Positions 9,301 through 16,434 of a stretch of 64,000 nt of DNA are shown in pieces. The translations under genes were made by a program, and so were the position numbers. The notes beneath the pieces were generated by a model that did not search any database, had not been told where the DNA came from, and saw nothing but the letters and a program-made list of their open reading frames with translations. The DNA comes from Methylococcaceae bacterium UBA6146. GTDB taxonomy: Bacteria; Pseudomonadota; Gammaproteobacteria; Methylococcales; Methylomonadaceae. The first letter of the stretch is position 1, and every line of letters starts with the position of its first letter. The DNA is taken from positions 1 to 64,000 of the forward strand of contig DIUY01000011.1 in NCBI GenBank assembly GCA_002422395.1, in the 5' to 3' direction.

Positions 9301-9631
9301 CAGCACCGTGATTGCCGCCGACGTACCGGCAGTGGATGGCGTCAATGCCGGAATCATTAGAAGCCATGCCATAAGCAATGGCATTGTCAGTTTTGACAAT
9401 GCCAACAGTTATACGGAAGCCTTGGCGCTGACAGCGGTCAATTTGAAGAATGCCATCCAGTATTTGCAAGGCAACATCAGCAATAGCGAAACCGTCGCCT
9501 TCAATGCGCTAGGCAACACCTATCTGTACCAAGATGGCGGCGCTACGGACACCGTGGTGCAGTTGGTCGGCGTCACTGCCAGCGGCTTGGACACGAACGG
9601 CTTGGCCGACGGCGGGGTGTGGCTGGTTTAA
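6341..9631 (+). CDS. RTX calcium-binding repeat protein, probably secreted
   Basis: The protein has 1096 residues from the ATG at 6341 (MATYNGNDKNN). A longer frame from a GTG at 6266 starts inside a terminator and is less likely. Most of the protein is glycine/aspartate nonapeptides of the GGxGxDxLx type, which bind calcium and fold as parallel beta-rolls. Two copies of an insert domain (DTYLIAKGDG...DQFQFSDGV and DTYLFAKGDG...NQFKFAGG) match the hemolysin-type calcium-binding-related domain. The C-terminal ~110 residues are non-repetitive and end in GGVWLV, as expected for a type I secretion signal. There is no N-terminal signal peptide and no catalytic domain. No type I exporter genes are in the window. 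It may be a surface-layer-like or adhesive protein. Confidence 0.9.
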   Translation: MATYNGNDKNNIYNGTDFTDYIYGYGGDDALKGLGGNDYIYGGDGNDSLNGGLGDDRLYGEAGDDVLLGGDGADYLDGGDGADTLDGGAGNDRVYAWSNGNDIVRGGDGDDYIGSGPGNDTLDGGAGNDTLYDSAGSDTYLIAKGDGADTIDDYDGGDFDVVKFSGIASTDITAVSRGYFYYGDDLLLAYGVGQQLTLGNYFYGANYRIDQFQFSDGVVWGYDDIRQQLLKPTEGDDALYGYDGTQNTISGLGGNDQIYGGNLADTLDGGTGNDTLTGYAGDDVLLGGDDADTLYGGDGNDSLDGGTGDDWLYGESGDDTLLGGDDADTLYGGTGDDWLYGEAGDDVLLGGDGADYLDGGADNDILRDYDYTGTDDILLGGDGDDYLYNNSYNGGNDILEGGAGNDRVNAYSNGNDTVLGGDGDDYISSYAGDDTLDGGAGNDRVYAYSDGNDIVRGGDGDDTIRSWVGNDTLDGGAGNDTLYDSGGGDDILLGGDVVDSLHGDAGNDTLDGGNGNDYLHGGLGADTYLFAKGDGQDIINNYDYDNSKDAVKFTNAALIDLTAITRASDDLLITMGSNQLAVQNHFYSADYKINQFKFAGGGLLTNFVIGTVASDTLNGTNANDALAGLKGADTLSGGAGDDVYLVDNSGDTVTEALAAGNDTVLSSVSHTLAENVENLALLGTAQIGSGNELDNVLTGNNAANTLNGLAGNDVLGGGNGNDTLSGGDGDDVLNGGNGDDTLSGGDGNDQLNGGAGADILGGGNGNDSYTVDEAGDTITELAGEGIDSVSSSISYTLPDNVEQLTLIGTTKINATGNGLDNTLIGNTAANTLDGGIGADSMAGGKGNDLYIVDNSGDTITELNLGGVDQVNSSVSYTLGDYVENLKLVGNKAIEGTGNGLNNTLSGNAAANTLAGGVGVDTLTGAGGSDTLIGGLGKDKIILTESTAATDTVTIAAGDSLASAYDIVRSFALGNGVDTNGVDRLDLDSTVIAADVPAVDGVNAGIIRSHAISNGIVSFDNANSYTEALALTAVNLKNAIQYLQGNISNSETVAFNALGNTYLYQDGGATDTVVQLVGVTASGLDTNGLADGGVWLV

Positions 9632-9650
9632 GCACTTCGGCATTGTTTTA

Positions 9651-9684
9651 GGATGGGGGCACACCACTTGGTTGCCCCCTATCC
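9651..9684 (+). terminator. terminator after the RTX gene
   Basis: GGATGGGGGCA pairs with TGCCCCCTATCC across a short loop, 20 bases after the RTX stop. It is GC-rich with only a weak T tract beyond it, so intrinsic termination is likely but not certain. Confidence 0.55.
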
Positions 9685-9782
9685 CGTCAAAATTATCTGC
9701 ACTTTAATCGGCCAAGTTTTCGGTTTTTTTCTGTAGGGTACGCATCGCGTACCTTTTATGTTGATTTTTATAATAATTTCAT

Positions 9783-9892
9783 GGTAATGGGTTAAATGGG
9801 GTGGTTGGAGTACAAACCTTGGCTTGTACTGAGGCAAACCAAGGTTTGCACTCCAGCTTATCAACGTGCAGCTACACATTTAACCCACCACC
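9783..9892 (+). repeat. MITE-like repeat, family 1, copy 3, nested in a larger inverted repeat
   Basis: This 110-bp copy runs from GGTAATGGGTTAAATG to ACACATTTAACCCACCACC. It lies between two inverted arms: GTAGGGTACGCATCGCGTAC (9733-9752, continuing CTTT) and its near-perfect complement at 9900-9923. No clean target duplication is seen (flanks AATTTCAT and ATTTTATA). The rest of the gap 9632-10113 holds a small hairpin near 9970-10000 and no gene. Confidence 0.82.
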
Positions 9893-10113
9893 ATTTTATA
9901 AAGGTACGCGATGCATACCCTACGACTATCTAAAAATTCCAAAACCTAACCGTTCAGAGCAGCGTAGGGCCAGGCAGGTTTTAAAAACCTGTCTGACCGC
10001 TGTTTTGGTTAATGACTGCCAATCCTGTGAGGACTGGCCTTCATGCCTCCTCATCAGGGCAAGCGAGTTAAAACAGTTCAATTTTACCCCCCCCTCTTTT
10101 TATCAGGAATTTT

Positions 10114-11163
10114 ATGGAAACACCCAAAACGGAGTCCGAATCAGCATTGGCTGTAACTTGTTCACGGCAGATGCTGCCTTGGTTGGTGGAACAACGGCTT
10201 GCCATTGCCTTGACAACCTACCAAATTGGCAAGTTGTTTTTCATTGGCGTCAGCCCGGACAGCAAATTATCGGTGTTCGAGCGGAGTTTTAGCCGCTGTA
10301 TGGGGTTGTGCGCCGCTGACGATGGCCTGTATATGAGCAGCTTGTACCAGATTTGGCGGTTTGAAAATAGTCTGGAAACTGGGCAATATCAGGATGGGTA
10401 TGACAAGTTATATGTCCCGCAAGTGGCCTATACTACGGGGGATTTGGATGCCCACGATATGGCGGTCGATGCCGACGGACAATTGGTGTTTGTCAACACC
10501 TTGTTCAGTTGTTTGGCAACCTTAAGCGCCAAGCACAGTTTTAAACCGTTATGGCAACCGCCGTTTATCAGCAAATTGGCCGCGGAAGACCGTTGCCATT
10601 TAAACGGCTTGGCAATGCGAGAGGGCTGTCCCGCTTATGTCACGGCGGTCAGCCAAGCAGATGTGGCCGATGGCTGGCGTGACCACCGCAACAACGGCGG
10701 CTTGGTCATGGACGTCAACAGCAACGAGGTTGTCTTGGCGGGTTTGTCCATGCCGCATTCGCCACGTTGGCATAACGGCAAATTGTGGCTGCTTAATTCC
10801 GGCACGGGCGAGTTTGGTTATGTGGATTTAAATGCCGGACGTTTCGAGGCCGTGTGTTTTTGCCCAGGTTACCTGCGTGGCTTAAGTTTTCATGGGGATT
10901 TTGCGTTGGTCGGGCTGTCTAAACCGCGTGAAAATAAGACATTTACGGGGCTGGCGCTTGATGCGCAGTTGCAAAGCCGCAAGGCTGAACCACGTTGTGG
11001 CCTACAAATTATCGACTTGCGCACCGGTGATTGTGTGCACTGGCTACGTTTTGGCGGGTTAGTCCATGAGTTATATGATGTTGTGGCCTTGCCCGCCGTA
11101 AGGCAACCGATGGCGCTAGGTTTTAAAACGGATGAGATTTGTCGGGCGATAACAGTTGGGTAA
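10114..11163 (+). CDS. TIGR03032-family protein (beta-propeller-like, DUF4915)
   Basis: This 349-residue cytosolic-looking protein has repeated blocks of the kind seen in TIGR03032 proteins: RCMGLCAADDGLYMSSLYQI, DAHDMAVDADGQLVFVNTLF, CHLNGLAMREGCPAYVTAVS, SPRWHNGKLWLLNSGTGE and GYLRGLSFHGDFALVGLSKP. These alternate like blades of a beta-propeller. The family has no proven function; in other bacteria members are found near secreted or glycan-related genes. A start at ATG 10114 is supported by CAGGAATTTT just before it. It is a single gene with RTX upstream and a hairpin repeat after the stop. Assignment to the family is from memory of these motifs. Confidence 0.8.
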   Translation: METPKTESESALAVTCSRQMLPWLVEQRLAIALTTYQIGKLFFIGVSPDSKLSVFERSFSRCMGLCAADDGLYMSSLYQIWRFENSLETGQYQDGYDKLYVPQVAYTTGDLDAHDMAVDADGQLVFVNTLFSCLATLSAKHSFKPLWQPPFISKLAAEDRCHLNGLAMREGCPAYVTAVSQADVADGWRDHRNNGGLVMDVNSNEVVLAGLSMPHSPRWHNGKLWLLNSGTGEFGYVDLNAGRFEAVCFCPGYLRGLSFHGDFALVGLSKPRENKTFTGLALDAQLQSRKAEPRCGLQIIDLRTGDCVHWLRFGGLVHELYDVVALPAVRQPMALGFKTDEICRAITVG

Positions 11164-11166
11164 GGG

Positions 11167-11246
11167 TTTGGCTAAAACTAACTTCCCGAACTGCTATCAC
11201 CGGGGCTTGCGGGCCTTAAAATCAGGAAGATAATATTGATCAAATC
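11167..11246. repeat. intergenic repeat, family 3, copy 2
   Basis: TTTGGCTAAAACTAACTTCC ... GGGCCTTAAAATCAGGAAGA followed by TAATATTGATCAAATC. It matches 4912-4976 through most of its length, with a 12-15 base insertion in the middle. Inverted arms AACTTCC and GGAAG are kept. Confidence 0.55.
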
Positions 11247-11299
11247 CTAAGCCACTCAAAACAGCCCGTCCCCCCTTTTCAAAAGGCTGCCTGAATATT

Positions 11300-11350
11300 G
11301 GCGACATAACGGCCACCCGTCCTTGAAGGACGGGTGGCCGTTATGTCGCC
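11300..11350. terminator. 51-bp perfect hairpin between convergent genes
   Basis: GGCGACATAACGGCCACCCG continues to a one-base centre and then repeats exactly as its complement: 25-bp arms with a single middle base. It lies between the TIGR03032-type gene (plus) and the GNAT gene (minus), both of which end towards it, so it could stop transcription from both sides. Arms this long and exact also suggest a mobile palindromic unit. Confidence 0.6.
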
Positions 11351-11386
11351 GAAATTATTTCATGCCCGTCCCTAAACTGTCGTGTC

Positions 11387-12238
11387 TTAGCCCAATTCCA
11401 GACTGGTCACCCCGAACACCCCTTGCAAAGTAATGGTCGGATTTTTTTGCGTGTACATTCTTGCCGCTTCAAAAACCGGCTGCATGCCATAGCTGGCGAC
11501 GAGCTTTAAGGCCTCTCGGTTAGGTTCTGGAATATCAATAAAAAAATCGGCGTTATCCGGGACATGGCTTAACAACGCGCTTAACAATTGCGCGGCATCA
11601 CGGTGACTGTCGGCAAACAGCGGGCCTATCCGGTAGCCGCCGTCACAGGCGCGGACAACGCCGTAACCGCTGAGCTTGTTTTCAGTAAGCACTGCCAACG
11701 CCGCCCCTTGTTGTTGTTTGATCCAAGACTTTAAAAACCCAGCCCTAGGTGCGGGGAAATGGCGGTTGTCGTAGCGTAGCAACTCGTTAAAAGGGATGGT
11801 GTTTATCGCGGCAATATTCGGGTTGGCCGTAGGTTTGGCGTGGCTATTAGTGCGGCCTTGATAGCGCACTTGACGGTAAGCGCTGTGGAAGCCTGATTTT
11901 TGATAGTTGTGCTGTTGCTCCACCACGCCATCAAGGCCAATATTGCATCCTTGCAGATAAGCCATTGCCGTTTGCCACAAACGCATCCCAAAGCCTTGGT
12001 TGCGCCATTCCGGTTTGACGATATAAAAGCCGATAAAACCGAAATCGTCCGTATATTTAACGGCGGAGATGCAGCCGATGGGTTCGCCATCAAGCAAACC
12101 GATAAAAAACCCGTTCGGGTCGGTTTGATAATAATGGTCGGCATCATGCAGCCCAGGCCGCCAGCCTTCCTGTTTTGCCCAAGCAATAGCCGTGTCCAGT
12201 TCGGGGCGGGTCATGTTGCGGATAATATAATTGGCCAT
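11387..12238 (-). CDS. GNAT-family N-acetyltransferase with extra C-terminal domain
   Basis: This 283-residue protein begins MANYIIRNMTRPELD. The start at 12238 is preferred over an upstream in-frame codon at 12283 because CGAGGAAAA lies just ahead of it. Residues ~5-130 are a GNAT fold, with GFFIGLLDGEPIGCISAVKY and the acetyl-CoA loop region PEWRNQGFGMRLWQ (the Q/RxxGxG/A pattern). Residues ~150-283 match the second domain of the YitH-like group (Acetyltransf_18), ending with RIGPLFADSHRDAAQLLSAL. The acceptor substrate is unknown. It is a single gene read towards the 51-bp hairpin. Confidence 0.87.
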   Translation of the reverse strand: MANYIIRNMTRPELDTAIAWAKQEGWRPGLHDADHYYQTDPNGFFIGLLDGEPIGCISAVKYTDDFGFIGFYIVKPEWRNQGFGMRLWQTAMAYLQGCNIGLDGVVEQQHNYQKSGFHSAYRQVRYQGRTNSHAKPTANPNIAAINTIPFNELLRYDNRHFPAPRAGFLKSWIKQQQGAALAVLTENKLSGYGVVRACDGGYRIGPLFADSHRDAAQLLSALLSHVPDNADFFIDIPEPNREALKLVASYGMQPVFEAARMYTQKNPTITLQGVFGVTSLELG

Positions 12239-12346
12239 TATTTTTCCTCGGTGGGGTGCTGTGGGGGTAAGCATTTGCCCCAACTATATACCAGGGCAAT
12301 AAAAAGGCTCAAGGGTGCAAGCGCAAAACATATTTTTATGTTGGTA

Positions 12347-12412
12347 GTGGTAAACATTCAAATGCTTAAGTGATAGCGGAGTCAAAAAACATGTTTTTTG
12401 ATTCCAAAATAT
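12347..12412. repeat. palindromic intergenic repeat, family 4, copy 1
   Basis: The block GTGGTAAACATTCAAATGCT...GTGATAGCGG leads into a 28-bp near-perfect palindrome centred on AAAAAACATGTTTTTT (12378-12405) and then AAAATAT. The same block occurs at 14850-14915. This copy is interrupted right after AAAATAT by repeat family 1. Confidence 0.75.
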
Positions 12413-12506
12413 GGTATTGGGTTAAATGTGGTGGTTGGCTTGTACTGAGGCAAACCAAGGTTTGCACTCCAGCTTATCAACATGCAGCTACAGATTTAAC
12501 CCACCA
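12413..12506 (+). repeat. MITE-like repeat, family 1, copy 4 (8-bp target duplication, empty site known)
   Basis: A short copy (94 bp) from GGTATTGGGTTAAATG to GATTTAACCCACCA, missing about 14 bases of the inner hairpin. CAAAATAT occurs on both sides (12405-12412 and 12507-12514). The paralogous sequence at 14850-14915 has CAAAATAT only once at the same point, so it shows the site before insertion. Confidence 0.9.
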
Positions 12507-12562
12507 CAAAATATCATTACCCTTTTTACCCCCACCTTTATGTTTATTAACGGCTAGTTAGC

Positions 12563-13228
12563 CTAATTAGGCCATGCCAACGCCTCGGCTAACAGGTCAA
12601 AATCAACGATGTCTTGATAAGGCAACACCCCCAGCAGCGGGGCAGGCAAAGCAATTTTTAAGGTGTCGATATTTTCATTCTGGCAGAGCATTTCAGGGTC
12701 TGTGCAGTTTGCTATCCAACCTGCGCAGGGTAAACCTGTGTGCCGGATCGCTTGATAGGTCAACTTAGCGTGGTTGATACAGCCAAGCCGGATTGCCACG
12801 ACCAGGATAACGGGCAAGCCCAGTGCCTTAGCCAAATCGCTGTTGTCTTCTTGGGCATTGATGGGCGATAACCAACCGCCCGCACCTTCCACCAAAACCA
12901 AGTCTGCCAATGTTTGCAGCTTGCTAAAACCGGCCAGCACGGTTGCGCTCTCCACGGGGTTATGGCTGCCGGCGATATGCGGCGAGACGGGTTGTTGATA
13001 GGCGTAAGGGTTGATTAAGCCGTAGTCGGCGGCAACCGAGGCATTGGCTTGTAGCAGCAGGGCGTCGGCATTTTTTAGTTGCCCGTGCCGCATCACGCAA
13101 CCCGCCGCCACCGGCTTCATGCCGACTACCGTTGTGCCGTCCCGCCGGAATCGGCGCATCAGCGCGACTGTTGCACAGGTCTTGCCGACATCGGTGTCGG
13201 TGCCGGTGATGAAATAGCCTTTTGCCAT
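12563..13228 (-). CDS. bioD: dethiobiotin synthetase
   Basis: This 221-residue enzyme is read from the ATG at 13228. It closes the ureido ring of dethiobiotin from 7,8-diaminopelargonate, CO2 and ATP, the penultimate step of biotin synthesis. The N-terminal P-loop GTDTDVGKT (residues 9-17) is typical of BioD, followed by GMKPVAAGC, PHIAG and the LVEGAGGWLSP motif. The upstream frame to 13309 overlaps the fused bioHC gene and is not needed. The start lies one base past the bioHC stop, so translation is probably coupled. It is the last gene of the biotin operon. Confidence 0.96.
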   Translation of the reverse strand: MAKGYFITGTDTDVGKTCATVALMRRFRRDGTTVVGMKPVAAGCVMRHGQLKNADALLLQANASVAADYGLINPYAYQQPVSPHIAGSHNPVESATVLAGFSKLQTLADLVLVEGAGGWLSPINAQEDNSDLAKALGLPVILVVAIRLGCINHAKLTYQAIRHTGLPCAGWIANCTDPEMLCQNENIDTLKIALPAPLLGVLPYQDIVDFDLLAEALAWPN

Positions 13229-13229
13229 G

Positions 13230-14795
13230 TTATGCGACCGCCACGCCGCTGATGACTTCAAAGCTTGCCGAAATCCCATCGTACCCGCATAGGTTTTGGT
13301 ACGCGACAATCATCCGTTGCATACTGGTTTTGGTGGTCAGCCGCTGGTTGCGCCCTGACAGCACATTATGTGCGCCCAGCTGTTTCAGTTCCTGCATCAA
13401 TGCCAGCACGCTGTCATAACGTGACAAATACAATGAGCTGTCCAGTTGTGCATGTTGGAAACCGGCCTGTTGCAAGTGCTGTTGCAACGCTGTTTTGGCA
13501 TAAAATTCATTGACGTGGGCGTAGTTGTCAACGCTGGCCCAAGCGGTTTTCAGCTCCTGCAAGGTGTCGGTGCCAAAGGTTGAAAAAACCAACTGTCCGC
13601 CGGGTTTTAGCACCCGTTTAATATCGGCAAAGACCTTGTCAAGCTGGCTGCACCATTGCAACGCAAGGTTTGAAAACACCGCGTCCACGCTATGGTCGGC
13701 AAACGGCAAGCATTCGGCATCGGCGCAGACATAATGCACGGGGGCATCAACGGGCAGTTTGGCCTGTGCGGTTTTTAGCATGGCAAAAGCCAGATCCAGC
13801 GCAATGACTTGCCCGCTACGGGACAAGCGGGTCAATTCGCCCGTTAAAAATCCGGTGCCGCAGCCTAAATCCAGTAAAGTGCCGGCCAGTCCGGCGGAAT
13901 CGGTAATCTGTAATAGTTGGCTGCCGACATCCCGCTGCAATCGGGCAACGTTGTCATAGCTGTGCGCCGCTGCCGAAAATGACTGCTTTACCCTGATTTT
14001 TTCTGGCATTGTTCTTTTGTCCATAAAATGGGTGTCCGTAAAACTGGTAATAACCGCCAGCAATTCTTGCGGGTGCGACAAAAATGGCAAGTGTCCGGCC
14101 TTGTCGATAATATGTGTTTGAATATGTGGGGAAAGTTGTTGCAGATGCTGGGCAACACCGCTAGGCACCAGCGTATCGCGGTTGCCCGCAACGGCTAGCA
14201 CGGGCACTTTAATCGCCGCCAAAACGGGGCGTAAATCAGCGTTTTTTAGGATTTCCAAACCGCCGTGCAGGGTTTCGGTGTCCGGCGGCGCACATTCAGC
14301 CACCGCCGCTTTTAAGGTTTTCAGCAAGGTTTTGCCGTTCGGCAAACTGTTCACTTGCAAGGCCAAAAAGCGGCCCAATGTCGCTTGGCAGTCCGCCGCC
14401 AAATTGTCGGCAAACTGATCGAGCAACTGCGGCTTAGTGCCCGGCCATTGCCCAGTGCCGGTAAAATGCGGATTACCCGCCAGTAAAATCAAGCCATTGA
14501 CACGCTCAGGGAAGCGTCGGGCCAGTTCCAGCACCACGGTTGCACCCAGTGACCAGCCCAGCCAACAACTGCGCTTATCCACCACGTTATTGGCCAGCAC
14601 ATCAACAATTTGTTCCAGCGCAAAAGGCGTGAGTTTGTCGCTGCGCCCGTGTCCGGGCAGATCAATACACGTAACCTGATAATGCCGGGCCAGTTGCCGG
14701 GCAAAATCCCGCCAAATACCGCTGTGCATCGCCCAGCCGTGGACTAGCGTTATCGGTTTGCCGGTGCCGAAAGTGTGTTGATGGAGTTTTATCAT
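13230..14795 (-). CDS. bioHC: fused BioH-BioC: pimeloyl-ACP methyl ester esterase / malonyl-ACP O-methyltransferase
   Basis: One 521-residue frame carries two enzymes that start and end pimelate synthesis by the BioC-BioH route. Residues 1-~258 are an alpha/beta hydrolase (BioH) with nucleophile S82 in GWSLG, acid D207 in GNRDTLVP and H235 in KAGHLPF. Residues ~263-521 are a class I SAM methyltransferase (BioC) that starts MPEKIRVKQSFSAAAHSYD, with the SAM loop LLDLGCGTGFLT at ~307-318 and the NLALQWC segment. The junction THFMDKRTMPEK has an internal Met at 263 where a separate bioC would begin, but no stop codon precedes it, so the natural product appears fused. It sits between bioF and bioD. 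Confidence 0.95.
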   Translation of the reverse strand: MIKLHQHTFGTGKPITLVHGWAMHSGIWRDFARQLARHYQVTCIDLPGHGRSDKLTPFALEQIVDVLANNVVDKRSCWLGWSLGATVVLELARRFPERVNGLILLAGNPHFTGTGQWPGTKPQLLDQFADNLAADCQATLGRFLALQVNSLPNGKTLLKTLKAAVAECAPPDTETLHGGLEILKNADLRPVLAAIKVPVLAVAGNRDTLVPSGVAQHLQQLSPHIQTHIIDKAGHLPFLSHPQELLAVITSFTDTHFMDKRTMPEKIRVKQSFSAAAHSYDNVARLQRDVGSQLLQITDSAGLAGTLLDLGCGTGFLTGELTRLSRSGQVIALDLAFAMLKTAQAKLPVDAPVHYVCADAECLPFADHSVDAVFSNLALQWCSQLDKVFADIKRVLKPGGQLVFSTFGTDTLQELKTAWASVDNYAHVNEFYAKTALQQHLQQAGFQHAQLDSSLYLSRYDSVLALMQELKQLGAHNVLSGRNQRLTTKTSMQRMIVAYQNLCGYDGISASFEVISGVAVA

Positions 14796-14849
14796 TAGGT
14801 AACCTCTAAATAGCAGTGCTTCTACAAGCTCAGCACGAACTTAATTTAA

Positions 14850-14919
14850 GTGGTGAACATGCAAATGCTTAAGTGATAGCGGAATCAAAAAACATGTTTT
14901 TTGATTCCAAAATATCATT
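14850..14919. repeat. palindromic intergenic repeat, family 4, copy 2 (unoccupied site)
   Basis: GTGGTGAACATGCAAATGCT...GCGG, then a perfect 28-bp palindrome at 14881-14908 with centre ACATGT, then AAAATATCATTT. It is the paralogue of 12347-12412 without the family 1 insertion. It lies between bioF and bioHC, where the RNA would form a strong hairpin, so it may lower expression of bioHC and bioD. Confidence 0.75.
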
Positions 14920-14956
14920 TTTACCACCACTCTTAATTTATTTTTGGAAGACTCCC

Positions 14957-16108
14957 TCAGCTTAATTTTTCCAGTGCGGCCAACAGCCCATCGACGTGCC
15001 ATTCTTCATGTGACGCCGAAAACGTCACCCGCAGCCGCGCACTGCCTTGTGGCACGGTCGGCGGGCGTATCGCGCTAACCAAAAATCCTGCCGCTAATAA
15101 GGCATTGCTGATGGCAACTGTGTGCTGGCTGTCACCAATCAGTATCGGTTGGATAGGCGAAGACGAGGGCAGCAGGTGCAGACCCAGTTGTTCTGCACTG
15201 AAGCGGAAATGCGCCGCCAAGGTGTTGAGTTTCTCCCTACGCCAATTTTCGGTCTTGATGATTTGCAGGCTGGCACGGGTGGCTTCGGCAATGGCGGGCG
15301 GCAAGGCTGTGGTGTAGATATAAGTCCGGGCGGCTTGGATTAAGGTTTCAATCAACACCTCAGAACCCGCGACAAATGCGCCAAACGTGCCGAAACCTTT
15401 GCCCAGCGTGCCCATCAGCACCGGCACGTCATCTTGGCTTAAGCCGTAATGGTCCAGCAAACCGCCGCCCTGTTTGCCCATCACCCCTAAGCCGTGGGCA
15501 TCATCCACCATCAGCCACGCACCCTGGTTTTTTGCCACCGCCACCAATTCCGGTAACGGCGCACAATCACCATCCATGCTAAAAATGCCGTCGGTCACAA
15601 TCAGCTTGTTGCCCGTGGCTTGGCTCAGTAGCGCATCCAAATGCGTGTTATTGGCATGGGCATAACGCTTGAATTTTGCCCCCGACGACAAACCACCATC
15701 CAGCAATGACGCGTGGTTAAGACGGTCTTCAAACACGCTATCGCCGCGCCCGACCAAGGCATTAATCACGCCGATGTTCGCCATATAGCCGGTGGAAAAT
15801 AACAGCGCCCGCTCGCGTCCGGTAAACGCCGCCAACTCGTCTTCCAGCGCGTGGTGCGCGGTGCTGTGCCCGCAAATCAAATGCGCGGAACCGCTGCCCA
15901 CGCCGTAACGGTCAGCGGCATTTTTAAAGGCTTGTACGATAGCGGGATGGTTCGCCAAGCCTAAATAATCATTGCTGCAAAAATTAATGACGGCTTTGCC
16001 GTTTAATTGCAGGTGGACGCTTTGGGGCGAGTCTATGACGCGGCGGGAGCGGTAGAGGCCTTGTTTTGCCTGTATGTCGAGGTTATCGGTTAGATGAGAA
16101 AAGGGCAT
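14957..16108 (-). CDS. bioF: 8-amino-7-oxononanoate synthase
   Basis: A 383-residue PLP enzyme that joins pimeloyl-ACP (or -CoA) with alanine to give KAPA. Family marks are NFCSNDYLGLANHP, GSGSAHLICGH, the VDDAHGLGVMG aspartate/histidine motif and the PLP lysine K237 in GTLGKGFGTFGAF. Length matches E. coli BioF. The start at 16108 overlaps the end of the HicA-like gene by 19 bases. It is the second biosynthetic gene of the operon. Confidence 0.97.
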   Translation of the reverse strand: MPFSHLTDNLDIQAKQGLYRSRRVIDSPQSVHLQLNGKAVINFCSNDYLGLANHPAIVQAFKNAADRYGVGSGSAHLICGHSTAHHALEDELAAFTGRERALLFSTGYMANIGVINALVGRGDSVFEDRLNHASLLDGGLSSGAKFKRYAHANNTHLDALLSQATGNKLIVTDGIFSMDGDCAPLPELVAVAKNQGAWLMVDDAHGLGVMGKQGGGLLDHYGLSQDDVPVLMGTLGKGFGTFGAFVAGSEVLIETLIQAARTYIYTTALPPAIAEATRASLQIIKTENWRREKLNTLAAHFRFSAEQLGLHLLPSSSPIQPILIGDSQHTVAISNALLAAGFLVSAIRPPTVPQGSARLRVTFSASHEEWHVDGLLAALEKLS

Positions 16109-16335
16109 ATTTGCAGCAGTTTTTGCAGTTGCTCGCGGGTCAAATCGTAGTCACGAAGAATCTTGGCAATCAATCCTAGCCCAATGGTTTCATTAAAATG
16201 CACGGGGATAACAGTCAAACGACCCTCAGGATATTGAATAAAATGAAGACTACCCTTGACGCTTAGCAATTCAAATCCAGCGGCAATCAAGACAGACAAT
16301 AATTTCTTACCCGTCAGGCTAGGGAAAGCCGTCAT
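16090..16335 (-). CDS. HicA-like (YcfA) small protein inside the biotin operon
   Basis: This 81-residue protein has the HicA double-stranded-RNA-binding-like layout: GKKLLSVLIAAGFELLSVKG, then a strand pair, YPEGRLTVIPVH, and IGLGLIAKILRDYDLTREQL. HicA toxins are mRNA-cleaving enzymes paired with HicB. Here the usual GSH motif reads GSLH, so the His most often conserved is replaced by Leu, although a His follows it. No HicB gene is seen on either side: about 100 bases separate it from bioB and it overlaps bioF by 19 bases. It may be a domesticated or inactive toxin relative carried in the operon. The ATG at 16335 follows GAGGTGGCAGC. Confidence 0.8.
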   Translation of the reverse strand: MTAFPSLTGKKLLSVLIAAGFELLSVKGSLHFIQYPEGRLTVIPVHFNETIGLGLIAKILRDYDLTREQLQKLLQICPFLI

Positions 16336-16434
16336 GCTGCCACCTCGGCATTTAAGTGTTACGGAACGGGTTGCAAACCCGTGCTGGCAAATGTGGGGGC
16401 TTCCTATCTTCAGCCCAACTTACATCAAAAATAG

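Noticed and set aside
9801..10292. 163-aa plus-strand frame
   Set aside because: It begins inside repeat family 1 and then overlaps the start of the TIGR03032-type gene out of frame.
16336..16434. Possible HicB fragment upstream of the HicA-like gene
   Set aside because: Only a few codons (LNAEVAA) could be read before a stop; not enough to support an antitoxin.
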